Shown in pieces: positions 28,286 to 36,973 of a DNA stretch of 64,000 nucleotides (the first letter of the stretch is position 1; every line of letters starts with the position of its first letter). The position numbers and the translations under genes were made by a program. Below the pieces are notes generated by a model that saw nothing but the letters and a program-made list of their open reading frames with translations, was not told the origin of the DNA and did no database searches. The stretch is from NCBI GenBank assembly GCA_015228815.1, contig JADGCV010000016.1:20128-84127 (forward strand), written 5' to 3'. This DNA comes from Magnetococcales bacterium (GTDB lineage: Bacteria > Pseudomonadota > Magnetococcia > Magnetococcales > UBA8363).

Positions 28286-29898
28286 GAATTTGCCCTTCCC
28301 AGCATCGCTGCTCGGCTGATGCTCAGACGCACGGTTGCCCGGAATAGACGCCTCGCTTCCTTTTCGCTTGGAGGTACTGAATCAGACATGAGGGAGAGAA
28401 AGCGAAACAACTCTCCCTTCAGTGTTCGTGACTGGATGTGATGAATATTACGCCCAGATTTTTTGAAAAGAGCCTTGAACATGTCGTCGGGTTCCAACCA
28501 CTGTTGTTTGTAGTGGGGACTGAATTTTTTGGCGATGGCGTTCAGATCCGGAATGGTGTCTACGAAGGCTGACAGATCGGAGTAGTTCAGGCTGGGGACT
28601 TCCATTCGTTCCGAAAGATATTTTTCATAGAAGGCATGGTGCAACCGTTCCAGGCGATTTCCTCCACGACAAAGGATCTCTGCATAATGTTCGTCAAGCG
28701 TCTGGAACAAACCATTCATTTTAGAATGCCCACCCTTGTCTTCTTCTTTGCCAGTTTCCGGTTTGGTATCATGGGCTCCTGTTGGAGCGGAACTCCGAAA
28801 AATATTGGACGTCAGTTCTTTACAGGCTGCCTCGTTCTTGGGGTCTTCATCCGGCGGGCCGTTTTTGAGTCGCTCATTCAGCAGCACGGCATACATGGAC
28901 GACTGGATATCTTCAAGCTGATGGTCAAGAAGAGGATTGAAGGCTTTGTAGAAAATCTGCTCTTCGACGTAGGAAACGATGCAGGTGACACCCTTCAGGT
29001 TCAGCGAACGCCGGATCAGGGTGAGGGCGGCCTGGGCCATGGTCGGGGTAGCCCGGTCGATCTCGTCGAACATGAACACTGCCGGGGTTGCGGCGAGCAG
29101 TCGCTCCAGATCGCTTTGCCAAGGTAGCCGGATACCGGATTGTACATCGACAGAAACATCCTTGATGGACAACCGGAATCTGTTGTTGTACAGCCATTTG
29201 GGGATCAACAGGGTCAAGGGAAAACTTTTCCAGTTTTTAAGGCCCCTGGGGTGCGCCATAAGCCGTTCCAAAACAGCGCGTTGCAAATCTTCTTCGGTTT
29301 CGTGGCGCCAAATGTCGATCCATACTGCGATGGGACTTGTTTTTTTCTCAATGCGGTGGCGTATTTGTTCCATCAGGAACGACTTTCCGGAACCCCATTG
29401 CCCGGAGATGGCAATGATTCGTCCGACGCCTACATGTTCTTGCCGCAGAATGTTGTCGATTCGATCCAGAAATACTTCCTGCGACGGCAATAAACGCACG
29501 TCAGAATTTCCATGGCGTGGATAGATAACCTTCCCCAGACGCGCGTAACGTCTCACCAGTACCAGTTTGCCCACCAGCCATAACAGCAGGATGAATAGTG
29601 GCAGGATGACGTGCCAGGAATTATTCTTGAAATGTTTAATTACTTGGTTCAATTCGAGACCGGAAATATTCCATAAATTGTACAATAAATCAATATAGGT
29701 TCCTGCTGCGAGTAATAATGATGGGAATAGGAGTATAATAAGAATTGGCCTTGCCCGAGGTATCATGCGGATATAGAGGTAGGCAAAGACAACGCAGAAA
29801 AGCAGAACCGCAACCAGCACCGGGCTGTCCAGAAAAGACGTCGATCCGGTGTTTTCCGCACATTTTTCAAGTCCGGATACGCTACATTGAAGATCCAT
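28282..29898 (-). CDS. KAP-family P-loop NTPase with N-terminal membrane anchor
   Basis: A 538-residue STAND-type NTPase. Three hydrophobic helices occupy about residues 24-45, 50-70 and 95-115. The NTPase domain follows, with Walker A GQWGSGKS (Lys172), the KAP-typical IDIWRHETEEDL after the first strand, and Walker B MFDEIDRA (about 276-283). The C-terminal half is helical and unassigned. KAP NTPases in bacteria are sporadic, often near plasmid or phage-exclusion functions (PifA is a member). It is first of a two-gene unit with the unknown 724-residue protein. A weak GGGG precedes the ATG. The gene starts next to an AT-rich promoter-like region. Confidence 0.85.
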   Translation of the reverse strand: MDLQCSVSGLEKCAENTGSTSFLDSPVLVAVLLFCVVFAYLYIRMIPRARPILIILLFPSLLLAAGTYIDLLYNLWNISGLELNQVIKHFKNNSWHVILPLFILLLWLVGKLVLVRRYARLGKVIYPRHGNSDVRLLPSQEVFLDRIDNILRQEHVGVGRIIAISGQWGSGKSFLMEQIRHRIEKKTSPIAVWIDIWRHETEEDLQRAVLERLMAHPRGLKNWKSFPLTLLIPKWLYNNRFRLSIKDVSVDVQSGIRLPWQSDLERLLAATPAVFMFDEIDRATPTMAQAALTLIRRSLNLKGVTCIVSYVEEQIFYKAFNPLLDHQLEDIQSSMYAVLLNERLKNGPPDEDPKNEAACKELTSNIFRSSAPTGAHDTKPETGKEEDKGGHSKMNGLFQTLDEHYAEILCRGGNRLERLHHAFYEKYLSERMEVPSLNYSDLSAFVDTIPDLNAIAKKFSPHYKQQWLEPDDMFKALFKKSGRNIHHIQSRTLKGELFRFLSLMSDSVPPSEKEARRLFRATVRLSISRAAMLGRANS

Positions 29899-30301
29899 TA
29901 TTTTACCCCAAAGTTCTTGTGGACGGGAGGGTTCCGGCCAATTTCAAAAAAAGATCGCGATATAAATCAATATCATATAATCCACCTTTGTCACATTTGT
30001 CAAACGCAATCGTCTGGACTTTCCAACCAAATCAGTTTTCTGGGGCACTGGAATGGCATGATGTGGCATGATTACGTTAATCCTTGACAGCGAGGCGACG
30101 ATGCATCGCGCCCTCGTTGAACGATTTACCTGGAAAGATTGTTTCGGGCCATTCCGTCGTATCGGGGGTTGTGTTACTCTTGGTTGCTCGTACACAGTGC
30201 GGGCGGTGCCATGCACTCAGGTTTTTGCATTTTCCTGGCGTTCCCATGACGGTTTTCCATGTGTTCGCTGCAACATCTTCAAGTTTCCTGGCGCGCCGGA
30301 C
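29899..30301. other. Intergenic region upstream of the KAP pair
   Basis: About 400 bases. The part at 29920-30010 is AT-rich and likely carries the promoter of the leftward KAP operon. An open frame continues upstream of the chemoreceptor fragment from 30068, but its 78 codons show no protein-like features, so I leave it uncalled. No RNA gene seen. Confidence 0.4.
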
Positions 30302-30766
30302 ATGACCCTGCATTACCATCCCGAAACCCTTGACGATGCCCTGGAAATCATTCAGGTCCTCTACCAGAACCTGATCGATGACACCGCCCGGATGCATGAG
30401 GCCCAGGAGTTGGCGGACGTCAATCAAAGGGTTTCCGAGGCTTTGTTGCAATCGGTGGAAAACATCCTTGGGACCGTCGGACAGGTGAAAAAAATCGCCA
30501 GTCAGACAAAACTGTTGGCCATCAATGCCGGTATCGAGGCGGCCCAGGCGGGTGATTCGGGACGGGGATTTCTGATCGTCGCCGACGAAGTCAAGGAACT
30601 CTCGAAACAAACTTCCGCGGCAACGACCAACATCACCAGGGAAATCCAGGAGGTCCAACAGGCCGCCAACGAGGCGGCGGCAAGCCTGAAGGCAATGATC
30701 ACCAAGATTTCCGAGGTCAAGGATTCAAACCATGAAATCCTCGACATGTTGGCCCGGAGACGTTGA
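30302..30766 (+). CDS. Short methyl-accepting-chemotaxis-type signalling protein (soluble)
   Basis: A 154-residue protein consisting almost only of an MCP signalling hairpin. The segment KLLAINAGIEAAQAGDSGRGF followed by LIVADEVKELSKQT is the tip region that contacts CheA/CheW. No membrane segment or sensor domain is present; the first 60 residues are a helical lead-in. The start at 30302 has no obvious ribosome-binding site, so it could be longer or a decayed fragment of a receptor. No chemotaxis genes are nearby. Confidence 0.7.
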   Translation: MTLHYHPETLDDALEIIQVLYQNLIDDTARMHEAQELADVNQRVSEALLQSVENILGTVGQVKKIASQTKLLAINAGIEAAQAGDSGRGFLIVADEVKELSKQTSAATTNITREIQEVQQAANEAAASLKAMITKISEVKDSNHEILDMLARRR

Positions 30767-30857
30767 TTCATGCCGTGAAACCGGACCGGACCACGCGCTT
30801 CTCCGGGAAGGGTGGGGTCGGGATCGACCAACGGACGAGGGGCTGGCACGGGTGTCG

Positions 30858-31625
30858 TTATTTCCCGTAGCCTTCGTCCTGGGAAGACCCCTGGACAAAT
30901 GGCGGTATCCGTCCGACGAGACGTTCCAACAGAATCAACTCGTCGTCGGTGTGGTTGTGCATCGGCCCTTTTTCGAGGATCGACGGGCCGGTGGTGGCAT
31001 CGCGAATGAACCGCGCATCATGATGGAGTGCCTGGATCGATTCGCGAACGCTGGGATCGTTGCGCGCCTGAAGGGTCGAGGCGCCATAACAGGTGCAAAA
31101 ATAGGTTCGTCCGGGTTCGTATTCCATGTAAATGCCGGTGCCCCGGATGCCGATGGTGGCATTGGGGGTCTGAAGGGAACGCAGACCGGGGCTGAACACG
31201 GAAAGGACACGCCCCCGTTTCAGGGTATACCCAAGAATGGACCCCGCCGCGGTCGCCGTGGGGGTGACTTGCGGGGCGGCATCGACGGCGGTTGCCGGGT
31301 CGGCGTGCGACTGGGCCAGAGGACGGGACGAAAGAAGCAATTCGGTGTTGTCGTGGATCAAAAGGGCGTCCCCGCCGACGACAACGGTCATCCAGGTTCC
31401 CGCTCCGGTCGTCAGGGTCTTTCCCGGAATCAGCGGCATTCCCGGTTTCAGTGGGATCCCATCCTGGAAGGCGGTTCCCCGTAATTCGCGAACCCCCTGC
31501 GCGACCTCCTGGTTCCAGGTGACGCATCCCGATATCAAGGGAGACATTCCCAATCCCGAAAGGCCCGCGGTCCAGACCATGCCTTTCAGGAGGAACCTCC
31601 GATTCACGTCGCAATCATCGATCAT
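30858..31625 (-). CDS. FecR-like domain lipoprotein with Tat-type signal
   Basis: A 255-residue protein starting at 31625. The N-terminus NRRFLLKG matches the twin-arginine motif RRxFLK and is followed by a hydrophobic stretch and a lipobox (LISGC, Cys34), so it is likely exported folded and lipidated. The middle has FecR-like beta structure (GMPLIPGKTLTTGAGTWMTV, DNTELLL) and TPNATIGIRGTGIYMEYEPG, a motif seen in periplasmic FecR-domain proteins. The gene starts 19 bases after the stop of the kinase/FGE gene, so the two form an operon. Unlike iron-uptake FecR, there is no sigma factor or receptor gene nearby. Confidence 0.75.
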   Translation of the reverse strand: MIDDCDVNRRFLLKGMVWTAGLSGLGMSPLISGCVTWNQEVAQGVRELRGTAFQDGIPLKPGMPLIPGKTLTTGAGTWMTVVVGGDALLIHDNTELLLSSRPLAQSHADPATAVDAAPQVTPTATAAGSILGYTLKRGRVLSVFSPGLRSLQTPNATIGIRGTGIYMEYEPGRTYFCTCYGASTLQARNDPSVRESIQALHHDARFIRDATTGPSILEKGPMHNHTDDELILLERLVGRIPPFVQGSSQDEGYGK

Positions 31626-31644
31626 AAAGGCCTCGCTCGGGTCA

Positions 31645-33555
31645 TCATTGGATTGTTTCGGTCGTTTTTTCCATGACCAGCCGGAATCCCACCATCGGAC
31701 TGACCAGTTTCGCCGACGCCGCCATGCGGCTGGCACAGCGGCATTCCCGCCACGGACTGCGCCAACAACCGCCCCGGAGACTGATTTTTTCCCGGGTGTC
31801 GGCTCCCCTGGGATTGTCCGCCGGACTGGTCCGATAATAGTGCGGATCGTAACCGTCCGCGGTCCATTCCCACACATTCCCCAGCATGTCGAACAATCCC
31901 CAGGAGTTCGCCGCTTTTTCGCGCACGGGATGGGTTTTTTCCGCGGCATTCGTTTTGATCCAGGCATGATCGGGCAGCGCCTCGGCCCCTCCGGGAAAAG
32001 GAAAGGGGGTCCGGGTGCCGGCACGGGCGGCATATTCCCATTCCGCCTCCGTCGGCAGGCGAAAGTTTTTCTTTCCCTTGGTATATTTGTTCAAACGTTC
32101 GAGAAATTTCTGTACCATGTTCCAACTGACCCGTTCCACCGGATACTGTCCGAGTTCGGGAGAAAAAAGCCCCTTGGGATAATCACCCATGACACGATTC
32201 CAGGTCTGCCAGGTCACCGGCGTTCTTCCGAGCCAGAATTCGTTCAGGGTGATCGGGTGCAGTGGCCCTTCATCGTCCTTTCGTCCCGATTCTCCCGCCT
32301 CCGAACCCATCTGAAACGTTCCCCCGGCGATCCAGACAAATTCAGCCTTGGTCAATCCTTCGAGCACAATCCTGGGAGAAACGGTTTTTCTTCGAGGTTC
32401 CTGGAGGTCACCACTGTTTGGCGCGCCGATGATCGCTTTGGGCGGGACGATTTCCCTGGCGGGTGGCGGAATGGACCCCGACGGGACAGGCGTGGGCGGC
32501 TGTTCCTTGGGAACGGGGGCGACCTCGGCGGTGGCAAATTCGTTGATGGAGGCGATAAAACTGCGCCAACTGCTTTTTTTCCGTTTGACTTCCGTGGGCT
32601 GGGGTTCGTTCAGCGGACCCGTGTTGTTTCGGGCCAACATTTTCTTTGCCGGCGCCGGGAGGGCCATGGGTTCGATTCCCAGAAGTTTGCGCCACTCCTT
32701 GATCGATTGCGGTCGATCGGTCTCCAGGACCTCCAGGGCTTTATCGACCGCGGCGAGAAACTTCGGGCTGTACCGTCCCCTGCCCATCTCCACGGCCGCC
32801 TTCATGGGGTCCGGATCGTTGCGCAGCCGTGCCGCGATCCGGAGCGCGGCATCGGCCGGTTTTCGTCCGGAAATGCACCGGTAGATCACGCCACCCATGG
32901 CGTAGATGTCCGACCAGGGACCCTGCCGTTCTCCCGAGGAATCATACTGCTCGAACGGCGAATATCCCAGGCTCAGCAGGCTGGTCATGTCATCCCCGAC
33001 CGACTGCCGCGCCGAACCGAAATCAAGAATGACCGGCGAGCCATCCTGTCGAATCAATATGTTGGGCGGTTTGATGTCGCGATGAATGAAATTGGCCTGG
33101 TGAAGGACCTCAAGACCATCGAGAAGGGGCGGGAGCATTTTTCGCAATTCCTCCTCGGCCAGGGTCTTCTTTCGTTTGAGAAGGCCATCCATCCCCTCTC
33201 CCTCGACATACTCCATCACCATGTAGGCGGTGTTGGCATCGCGAAAAAAACTGACGACCCGGACGATGGCCGGGTGACGAAAACGGGCGAGGGTTTGCGC
33301 CTCCTTGAGGAACCTTTGCAGTCCCCACTCGAATTGATCCTTGCAGGAAGGGGAATTGGGATGAACCTGACGGCTTTCGGTCCGCGAGGCGAAGGTGCCG
33401 GGGAGGTACTCCTTGACAGCGACCAGTTGGTCCTGGTTGGTGTCCCGCCCCAGATAGGTGATGCCGAACCCCCCTTTGCCAAGAACCTTGAGGATCTCGA
33501 ACCAGAGGATTTTCGAGCCGGCGGGAAGCGCGTCGGTAAATTGCGTGGAACTCAT
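31645..33555 (-). CDS. Serine/threonine protein kinase fused to FGE-sulfatase (formylglycine-generating-like) domain
   Basis: A 636-residue fusion. The start at 33555 follows AGGA; longer frames upstream lack kinase similarity. Kinase domain (about 20-280): Gly loop GKGGFGITYLG, Lys48 (VAVKEY), catalytic HRDIKPPNIL (Asp160), DFGSARQ (Asp178). A Pro/Lys-rich linker covers about 295-385. The FGE-sulfatase fold follows: FVWIAGGTFQMGSEAG, RLPTEAEWEYAARAG, GLFDMLGNVWEW and a C-terminal RGGCWRSPWRECRCASR to GFRLV. Compared with true formylglycine-generating enzymes, only one of the two catalytic Cys positions appears to be kept, so this domain is probably a ligand-binding C-type-lectin-like fold. 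It forms an operon with the FecR-like lipoprotein. No membrane segment is evident. Confidence 0.88.
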   Translation of the reverse strand: MSSTQFTDALPAGSKILWFEILKVLGKGGFGITYLGRDTNQDQLVAVKEYLPGTFASRTESRQVHPNSPSCKDQFEWGLQRFLKEAQTLARFRHPAIVRVVSFFRDANTAYMVMEYVEGEGMDGLLKRKKTLAEEELRKMLPPLLDGLEVLHQANFIHRDIKPPNILIRQDGSPVILDFGSARQSVGDDMTSLLSLGYSPFEQYDSSGERQGPWSDIYAMGGVIYRCISGRKPADAALRIAARLRNDPDPMKAAVEMGRGRYSPKFLAAVDKALEVLETDRPQSIKEWRKLLGIEPMALPAPAKKMLARNNTGPLNEPQPTEVKRKKSSWRSFIASINEFATAEVAPVPKEQPPTPVPSGSIPPPAREIVPPKAIIGAPNSGDLQEPRRKTVSPRIVLEGLTKAEFVWIAGGTFQMGSEAGESGRKDDEGPLHPITLNEFWLGRTPVTWQTWNRVMGDYPKGLFSPELGQYPVERVSWNMVQKFLERLNKYTKGKKNFRLPTEAEWEYAARAGTRTPFPFPGGAEALPDHAWIKTNAAEKTHPVREKAANSWGLFDMLGNVWEWTADGYDPHYYRTSPADNPRGADTREKISLRGGCWRSPWRECRCASRMAASAKLVSPMVGFRLVMEKTTETIQ

Positions 33556-33742
33556 GAAACTGGGTCCTGACCTTCCGGGTTGGCGGGTGCAAATGATCCA
33601 CCGTTGCCAATACCCGGCAATTTGGGAGATGGCGTCCCCTGCCGAAATACCCTGGACCTTGGCGATGCCCATGCATCGGTATAACCGATGGCGTCCCGAC
33701 AAGGCAAGTGACCAATCGGATCGGGTGGGGCGAAGGGGGCGA

Positions 33743-34348
33743 TTATTCCCGTGGCTCGGCGATCAAAGAGCGAAGAGCGCCTGCCTGGTCCTCAAGTATG
33801 TCGGAAGAAAGACCGACCTCCTCCTCCTGGAGGGTGAAGATTTTTCGTTCCTCGACGTGATCGCGGGGATCGAAGAATTCCTCGGAGGGGTCCGGGTCAC
33901 CCGGAAGTTCCGGTTCGATCCGCTCGGGATCGGCCAGGTCGGAAAGATCCTGATTGGATTGGAAGGGGTCCAGTCCCTCTTGGTAGGGATAGGACGCGGG
34001 GTACATCTCGTTGGGATCGTTCCGGAACATTCCGAACAGACTCTCCAGGCTGTTGCGGGCAAGGAGTGACAGTCCGGCCACCAGATAGACGCTTCCCTCC
34101 AGGGCGCGAAGTCCAAGGTCTCTTCCTGAAAAACGTTGCCATGATCGTTGCTTGCGTGTGACCGGCAAAGATTCGCCCTGCCTGGCCGATGACGCGCTCG
34201 CCATCGTCTTGCGGACGCGGCGTTCAACCTTCTGGTTGGCCAGAACGGATGGTTTGATATTCCAGGGACGGCTGCTTCTGGAAGCCAAGGCCGCGGATTC
34301 CGAATGTCGCGCGGCGGGTTTTTTCTTCATCCAGGTATCTTGAGCCAT
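33743..34348 (-). CDS. Hypothetical protein
   Basis: A 201-residue protein of unknown function. The first 80 residues are Arg/Lys/Ser-rich and probably disordered; a moderately hydrophobic helix (GSVYLVAGLSLLA) sits near residue 90; the C-terminal half is strongly acidic. No conserved motif recognised. An alternative start lies 6 codons in. It precedes the kinase/FGE gene on the same strand by about 190 bases and may be functionally tied to it. Confidence 0.5.
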   Translation of the reverse strand: MAQDTWMKKKPAARHSESAALASRSSRPWNIKPSVLANQKVERRVRKTMASASSARQGESLPVTRKQRSWQRFSGRDLGLRALEGSVYLVAGLSLLARNSLESLFGMFRNDPNEMYPASYPYQEGLDPFQSNQDLSDLADPERIEPELPGDPDPSEEFFDPRDHVEERKIFTLQEEEVGLSSDILEDQAGALRSLIAEPRE

Positions 34349-34460
34349 TTGTATACCATTTCGTTAGACAGATGCGTGAACGATCGGGTCTGTGTTATGG
34401 TTCCAGTCTGTCTTCGGATCGAGTTTCTTCAACCATTTCGAGTCCAATGGAAAACGCCCC

Positions 34461-34883
34461 ATGCTGCCATCCGCCCCCCACAGTCCGCGAAATCCGAGTC
34501 TCTTTCAGGCCACCCCCAGGGAGGCGTTCGAACTGGCGCGAATACCAGGAACGGTGTTCATCGATATTCGCTCCGAAATCGAACATTTCTTCGTCGGAAG
34601 TCCCCTGGGCGTCGTCAACATTCCCTGGCAGGACGCACCCGACTTTGAAAAAAATCCCGATTTTCTCGCTGCCGTCGGTCGTATCGCCCGCAAGGACCAA
34701 GTCATCCTCTTGATCTGTCGCTCCGGACATCGTTCCATCGATGCCGGCAATGCCTTGATCGAAGCGGGTTTCCAAAGAGTCTACAATGTCCTCGAAGGGT
34801 TCGAGGGCGACCGGGACGAGAATCACCATCGTTCCAGCGTCAATGGTTGGCGTTTCCGGGGGTTGCCGTGGGTGCAGTGTTGA
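34461..34883 (+). CDS. Rhodanese-domain protein
   Basis: A small cytoplasmic rhodanese of about 140 residues. The entry motif (FIDIRSEIEHFFVGSPLGVVNIPW) and the active-site loop (LLICRSGHRSIDAG, catalytic Cys) are intact, and the end VYNVLEGFEGDRDE is typical. It should transfer sulfane sulfur to a cyanide-like or protein acceptor. I chose the start at 34461; an ATG at 34392 would add 23 residues, and neither has a good ribosome-binding site. Confidence 0.85.
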   Translation: MLPSAPHSPRNPSLFQATPREAFELARIPGTVFIDIRSEIEHFFVGSPLGVVNIPWQDAPDFEKNPDFLAAVGRIARKDQVILLICRSGHRSIDAGNALIEAGFQRVYNVLEGFEGDRDENHHRSSVNGWRFRGLPWVQC

Positions 34884-35279
34884 TCGGTAACGGAGAAGGT
34901 GTCTTTCCACCCGCGATGAAACGACGAGGCGCGGTTTCGTGGTGCCACCGCGGCAACCTTCCCTTCCCCCTCGGCCCCTGGCTTGTATTAACCCTTTTTC
35001 CCTTTCGGTACAAGTCGCGCCGTTGGTGGCAACCTTTTTTTAACGTCTCGGATCTGACTGACATTCACTATTTTGTTACGCAAATTTCGTGCCTGTAAAG
35101 AAGTATCAACTTTTACAGTGAGATGGTACATATCTCCCATCCCATGCCAAGACCCTGGTGCAAGGAATTGTCATCATTGTGTCAAAATTCCAGGCAATCG
35201 TGAAGGGATTGGCGTAGTCTGAACGCTTGCATCCGTGACGACGGGATTTCATTGACCGACTTTTTGCCAGGAAACACCC
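34884..35279. other. Intergenic region
   Basis: About 400 bases without a supported gene. A 7-base-pair inverted repeat (CTGTAAA 35093-35099, TTTACAG 35112-35118) lies in a relatively AT-rich part and may be an operator or weak hairpin. A promoter for the following small gene is likely in this stretch but not identifiable. Confidence 0.35.
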
Positions 35280-35642
35280 ATGATCCAGGAAAACGCATCC
35301 TTCAAGACCAATGCCCTGAAAGAAATGTCCCGCCAGTTCGAATCCTGGGGGTTCACCGATATCCGTTCACCCCATCTGTTGGATCATTATCCCGCCACCC
35401 GGACGGTGGGAGGATTCCAGCCCGACATGTCCTTCAAAAAGAAAGAGGTCCAGTTCATCGTCGAAGTGGAAACGAAGGAGGTCCTGGACAAGAAGGAGAC
35501 CTGGGAAGAATGGCTGGTTTATTCCGATCGGGCGAAGGAAATCAGGGGATGTTTCTGGATCCTGGTCCCCCAGGGACAGAGTTTTGATTTTATCCGAAAG
35601 ATCAACGAAATGCGTATCGATGCCAGCGTTCATGAGGTGTGA
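35280..35642 (+). CDS. Small PD-(D/E)XK nuclease-like protein
   Basis: A 120-residue protein starting at 35280 after an AGGAAA sequence. The arrangement of FQPDMSF (Asp49), a hydrophobic strand and IVEVETKEVL (Glu62, Glu64, Lys66) resembles the metal-binding core of PD-(D/E)XK nucleases. The remaining helices and length fit a minimal member of that fold. The assignment is from pattern only; DNA cleavage is not established. It ends 7 bases from the convergent glycerate kinase gene. Confidence 0.55.
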   Translation: MIQENASFKTNALKEMSRQFESWGFTDIRSPHLLDHYPATRTVGGFQPDMSFKKKEVQFIVEVETKEVLDKKETWEEWLVYSDRAKEIRGCFWILVPQGQSFDFIRKINEMRIDASVHEV

Positions 35643-35649
35643 GATGGTG

Positions 35650-36813
35650 TCATGCCTTGAGAAACGCCGAAGGGATGGCGTTGAGCAACGCGCCGATCTG
35701 TCGGGCGCAGGTGGTGATCATCGAAGGTCCCAGGCGTGAAATTTCTTCGGCGGTCATGGGGTGGGCGCTGCTGACGAACCAGGCATCGATGCCCGATTCG
35801 TGAATGTGTTCGATGCCGGGACCGGTGATGCCGCATATGGCGATGACCGGAAGGTGGAGCGATTTTGCGACCCGCGCAACCTGGGCGGGGGCCTTGCCTG
35901 ACAGGGTTTGGCCATCCAGACGACCTTCGCCGGTGATGACCAGGTCGCTTCCGCGAAGGCGTTCATGCAGGCGAATGGTGTCCGCCACCATGGCTGCTCC
36001 AGGGTTGAGTCGCCCCTGGAGAAAGGACAGAATGCCACCTCCAAGCCCTCCGGCGGCCCCGGCCCCGGGTCGGTCGGCCAGGGGACGTTGTGCGTCGGAT
36101 TCGAGAAGACGGGACAGGCGTTGCAAACCCTGATCGAGCAGTCCGACCATGGCGGGTGTCGCCCCTTTTTGCGGTGCATACACATGGGCAGCGCCTTTGG
36201 GACCGCACAGGGGGGCAGCGACATCGCAGGCGCCGATGATGTCCACGTTGCCGATGCGCGGGTCCAATTCTTGGGTGTCGATCCGTTCCAGATGGATCAA
36301 TGCCCCTCCGCCCAGGGGGATTTCATGTCCCGAGCCATCGAGAAATCGGACGCCAAGGGCCCGTGCCATTCCCGTCCCGCCATCGGTGGATGCGCTTCCT
36401 CCCAAACCGATGATGATTTTTTCGACACCACGGTCGAGGGCGGCACGGATCAGTTCGCCCGTTCCCAGGGTATGCGCCGACAGGCTGTCCTGTTCGCCGG
36501 GTCCGAGAAGGGTCATGCCACTGGCGGAGGACATTTCGATGATGGCGGTCCGGCCTTTGTCCACCAGTCCGAACACCGCTGCCACCTGCGACGACAAGGG
36601 TCCCGACACCGTGACGGAGTGGAAGGTCCCTCCCATGGCATTGACCATGGCCGACACCGTTCCTTCGCCGCCATCGGCCATGGGAATGACGCGCGTGATG
36701 ATCCTCGGACACCCCTGTCTGAGTCCTGCTTCGATGGCCCGTGCCGTTTCGAGGGGGCCGAGACATCCTTTGAATCCGTCGGGGGCGATGGCGATGATGA
36801 TGGGATCAGGCAT
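35650..36813 (-). CDS. Glycerate kinase (GlxK/GarK family)
   Basis: A 387-residue enzyme, the usual family length, phosphorylating D-glycerate with ATP, most often to 2-phosphoglycerate. Motifs: IAPDGFKGCLGPLETARAI at the N-terminus, VIPMADGGEGTV, GLGGSASTDGGTGMA and, near the C-terminus, LVITGEGRLDGQTLSGKAP. It sits alone between convergent and divergent neighbours, so pathway context (glyoxylate/glycerate or photorespiratory-type salvage) is not shown here. Confidence 0.93.
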   Translation of the reverse strand: MPDPIIIAIAPDGFKGCLGPLETARAIEAGLRQGCPRIITRVIPMADGGEGTVSAMVNAMGGTFHSVTVSGPLSSQVAAVFGLVDKGRTAIIEMSSASGMTLLGPGEQDSLSAHTLGTGELIRAALDRGVEKIIIGLGGSASTDGGTGMARALGVRFLDGSGHEIPLGGGALIHLERIDTQELDPRIGNVDIIGACDVAAPLCGPKGAAHVYAPQKGATPAMVGLLDQGLQRLSRLLESDAQRPLADRPGAGAAGGLGGGILSFLQGRLNPGAAMVADTIRLHERLRGSDLVITGEGRLDGQTLSGKAPAQVARVAKSLHLPVIAICGITGPGIEHIHESGIDAWFVSSAHPMTAEEISRLGPSMITTCARQIGALLNAIPSAFLKA

Positions 36814-36973
36814 GGCGAAGGATCCGGCATGAGGGTGCGGGTATCAAACGATGGATGCGTGTTTCCGTTGCCCTGAACGGACCATGGACAGATCCGATCC
36901 GATCGGATACCGTCTAAAGGTGATGGTGGAAATAAAGTCACCATCCCCCTTTGATATAGGAGTCGGATTCCCG

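Noticed and set aside
31645..33555. Kinase/FGE protein as a proven diversity-generating retroelement target
   Set aside because: No reverse transcriptase and no template copy of its C-terminal region are in the window, so it is kept only as a hypothesis.
31237..33570. 777-codon open frame antisense to the kinase/FGE and FecR-like genes
   Set aside because: Composition is Arg/Gly/Pro-rich with no motif, while the minus strand has full kinase and FGE signatures.
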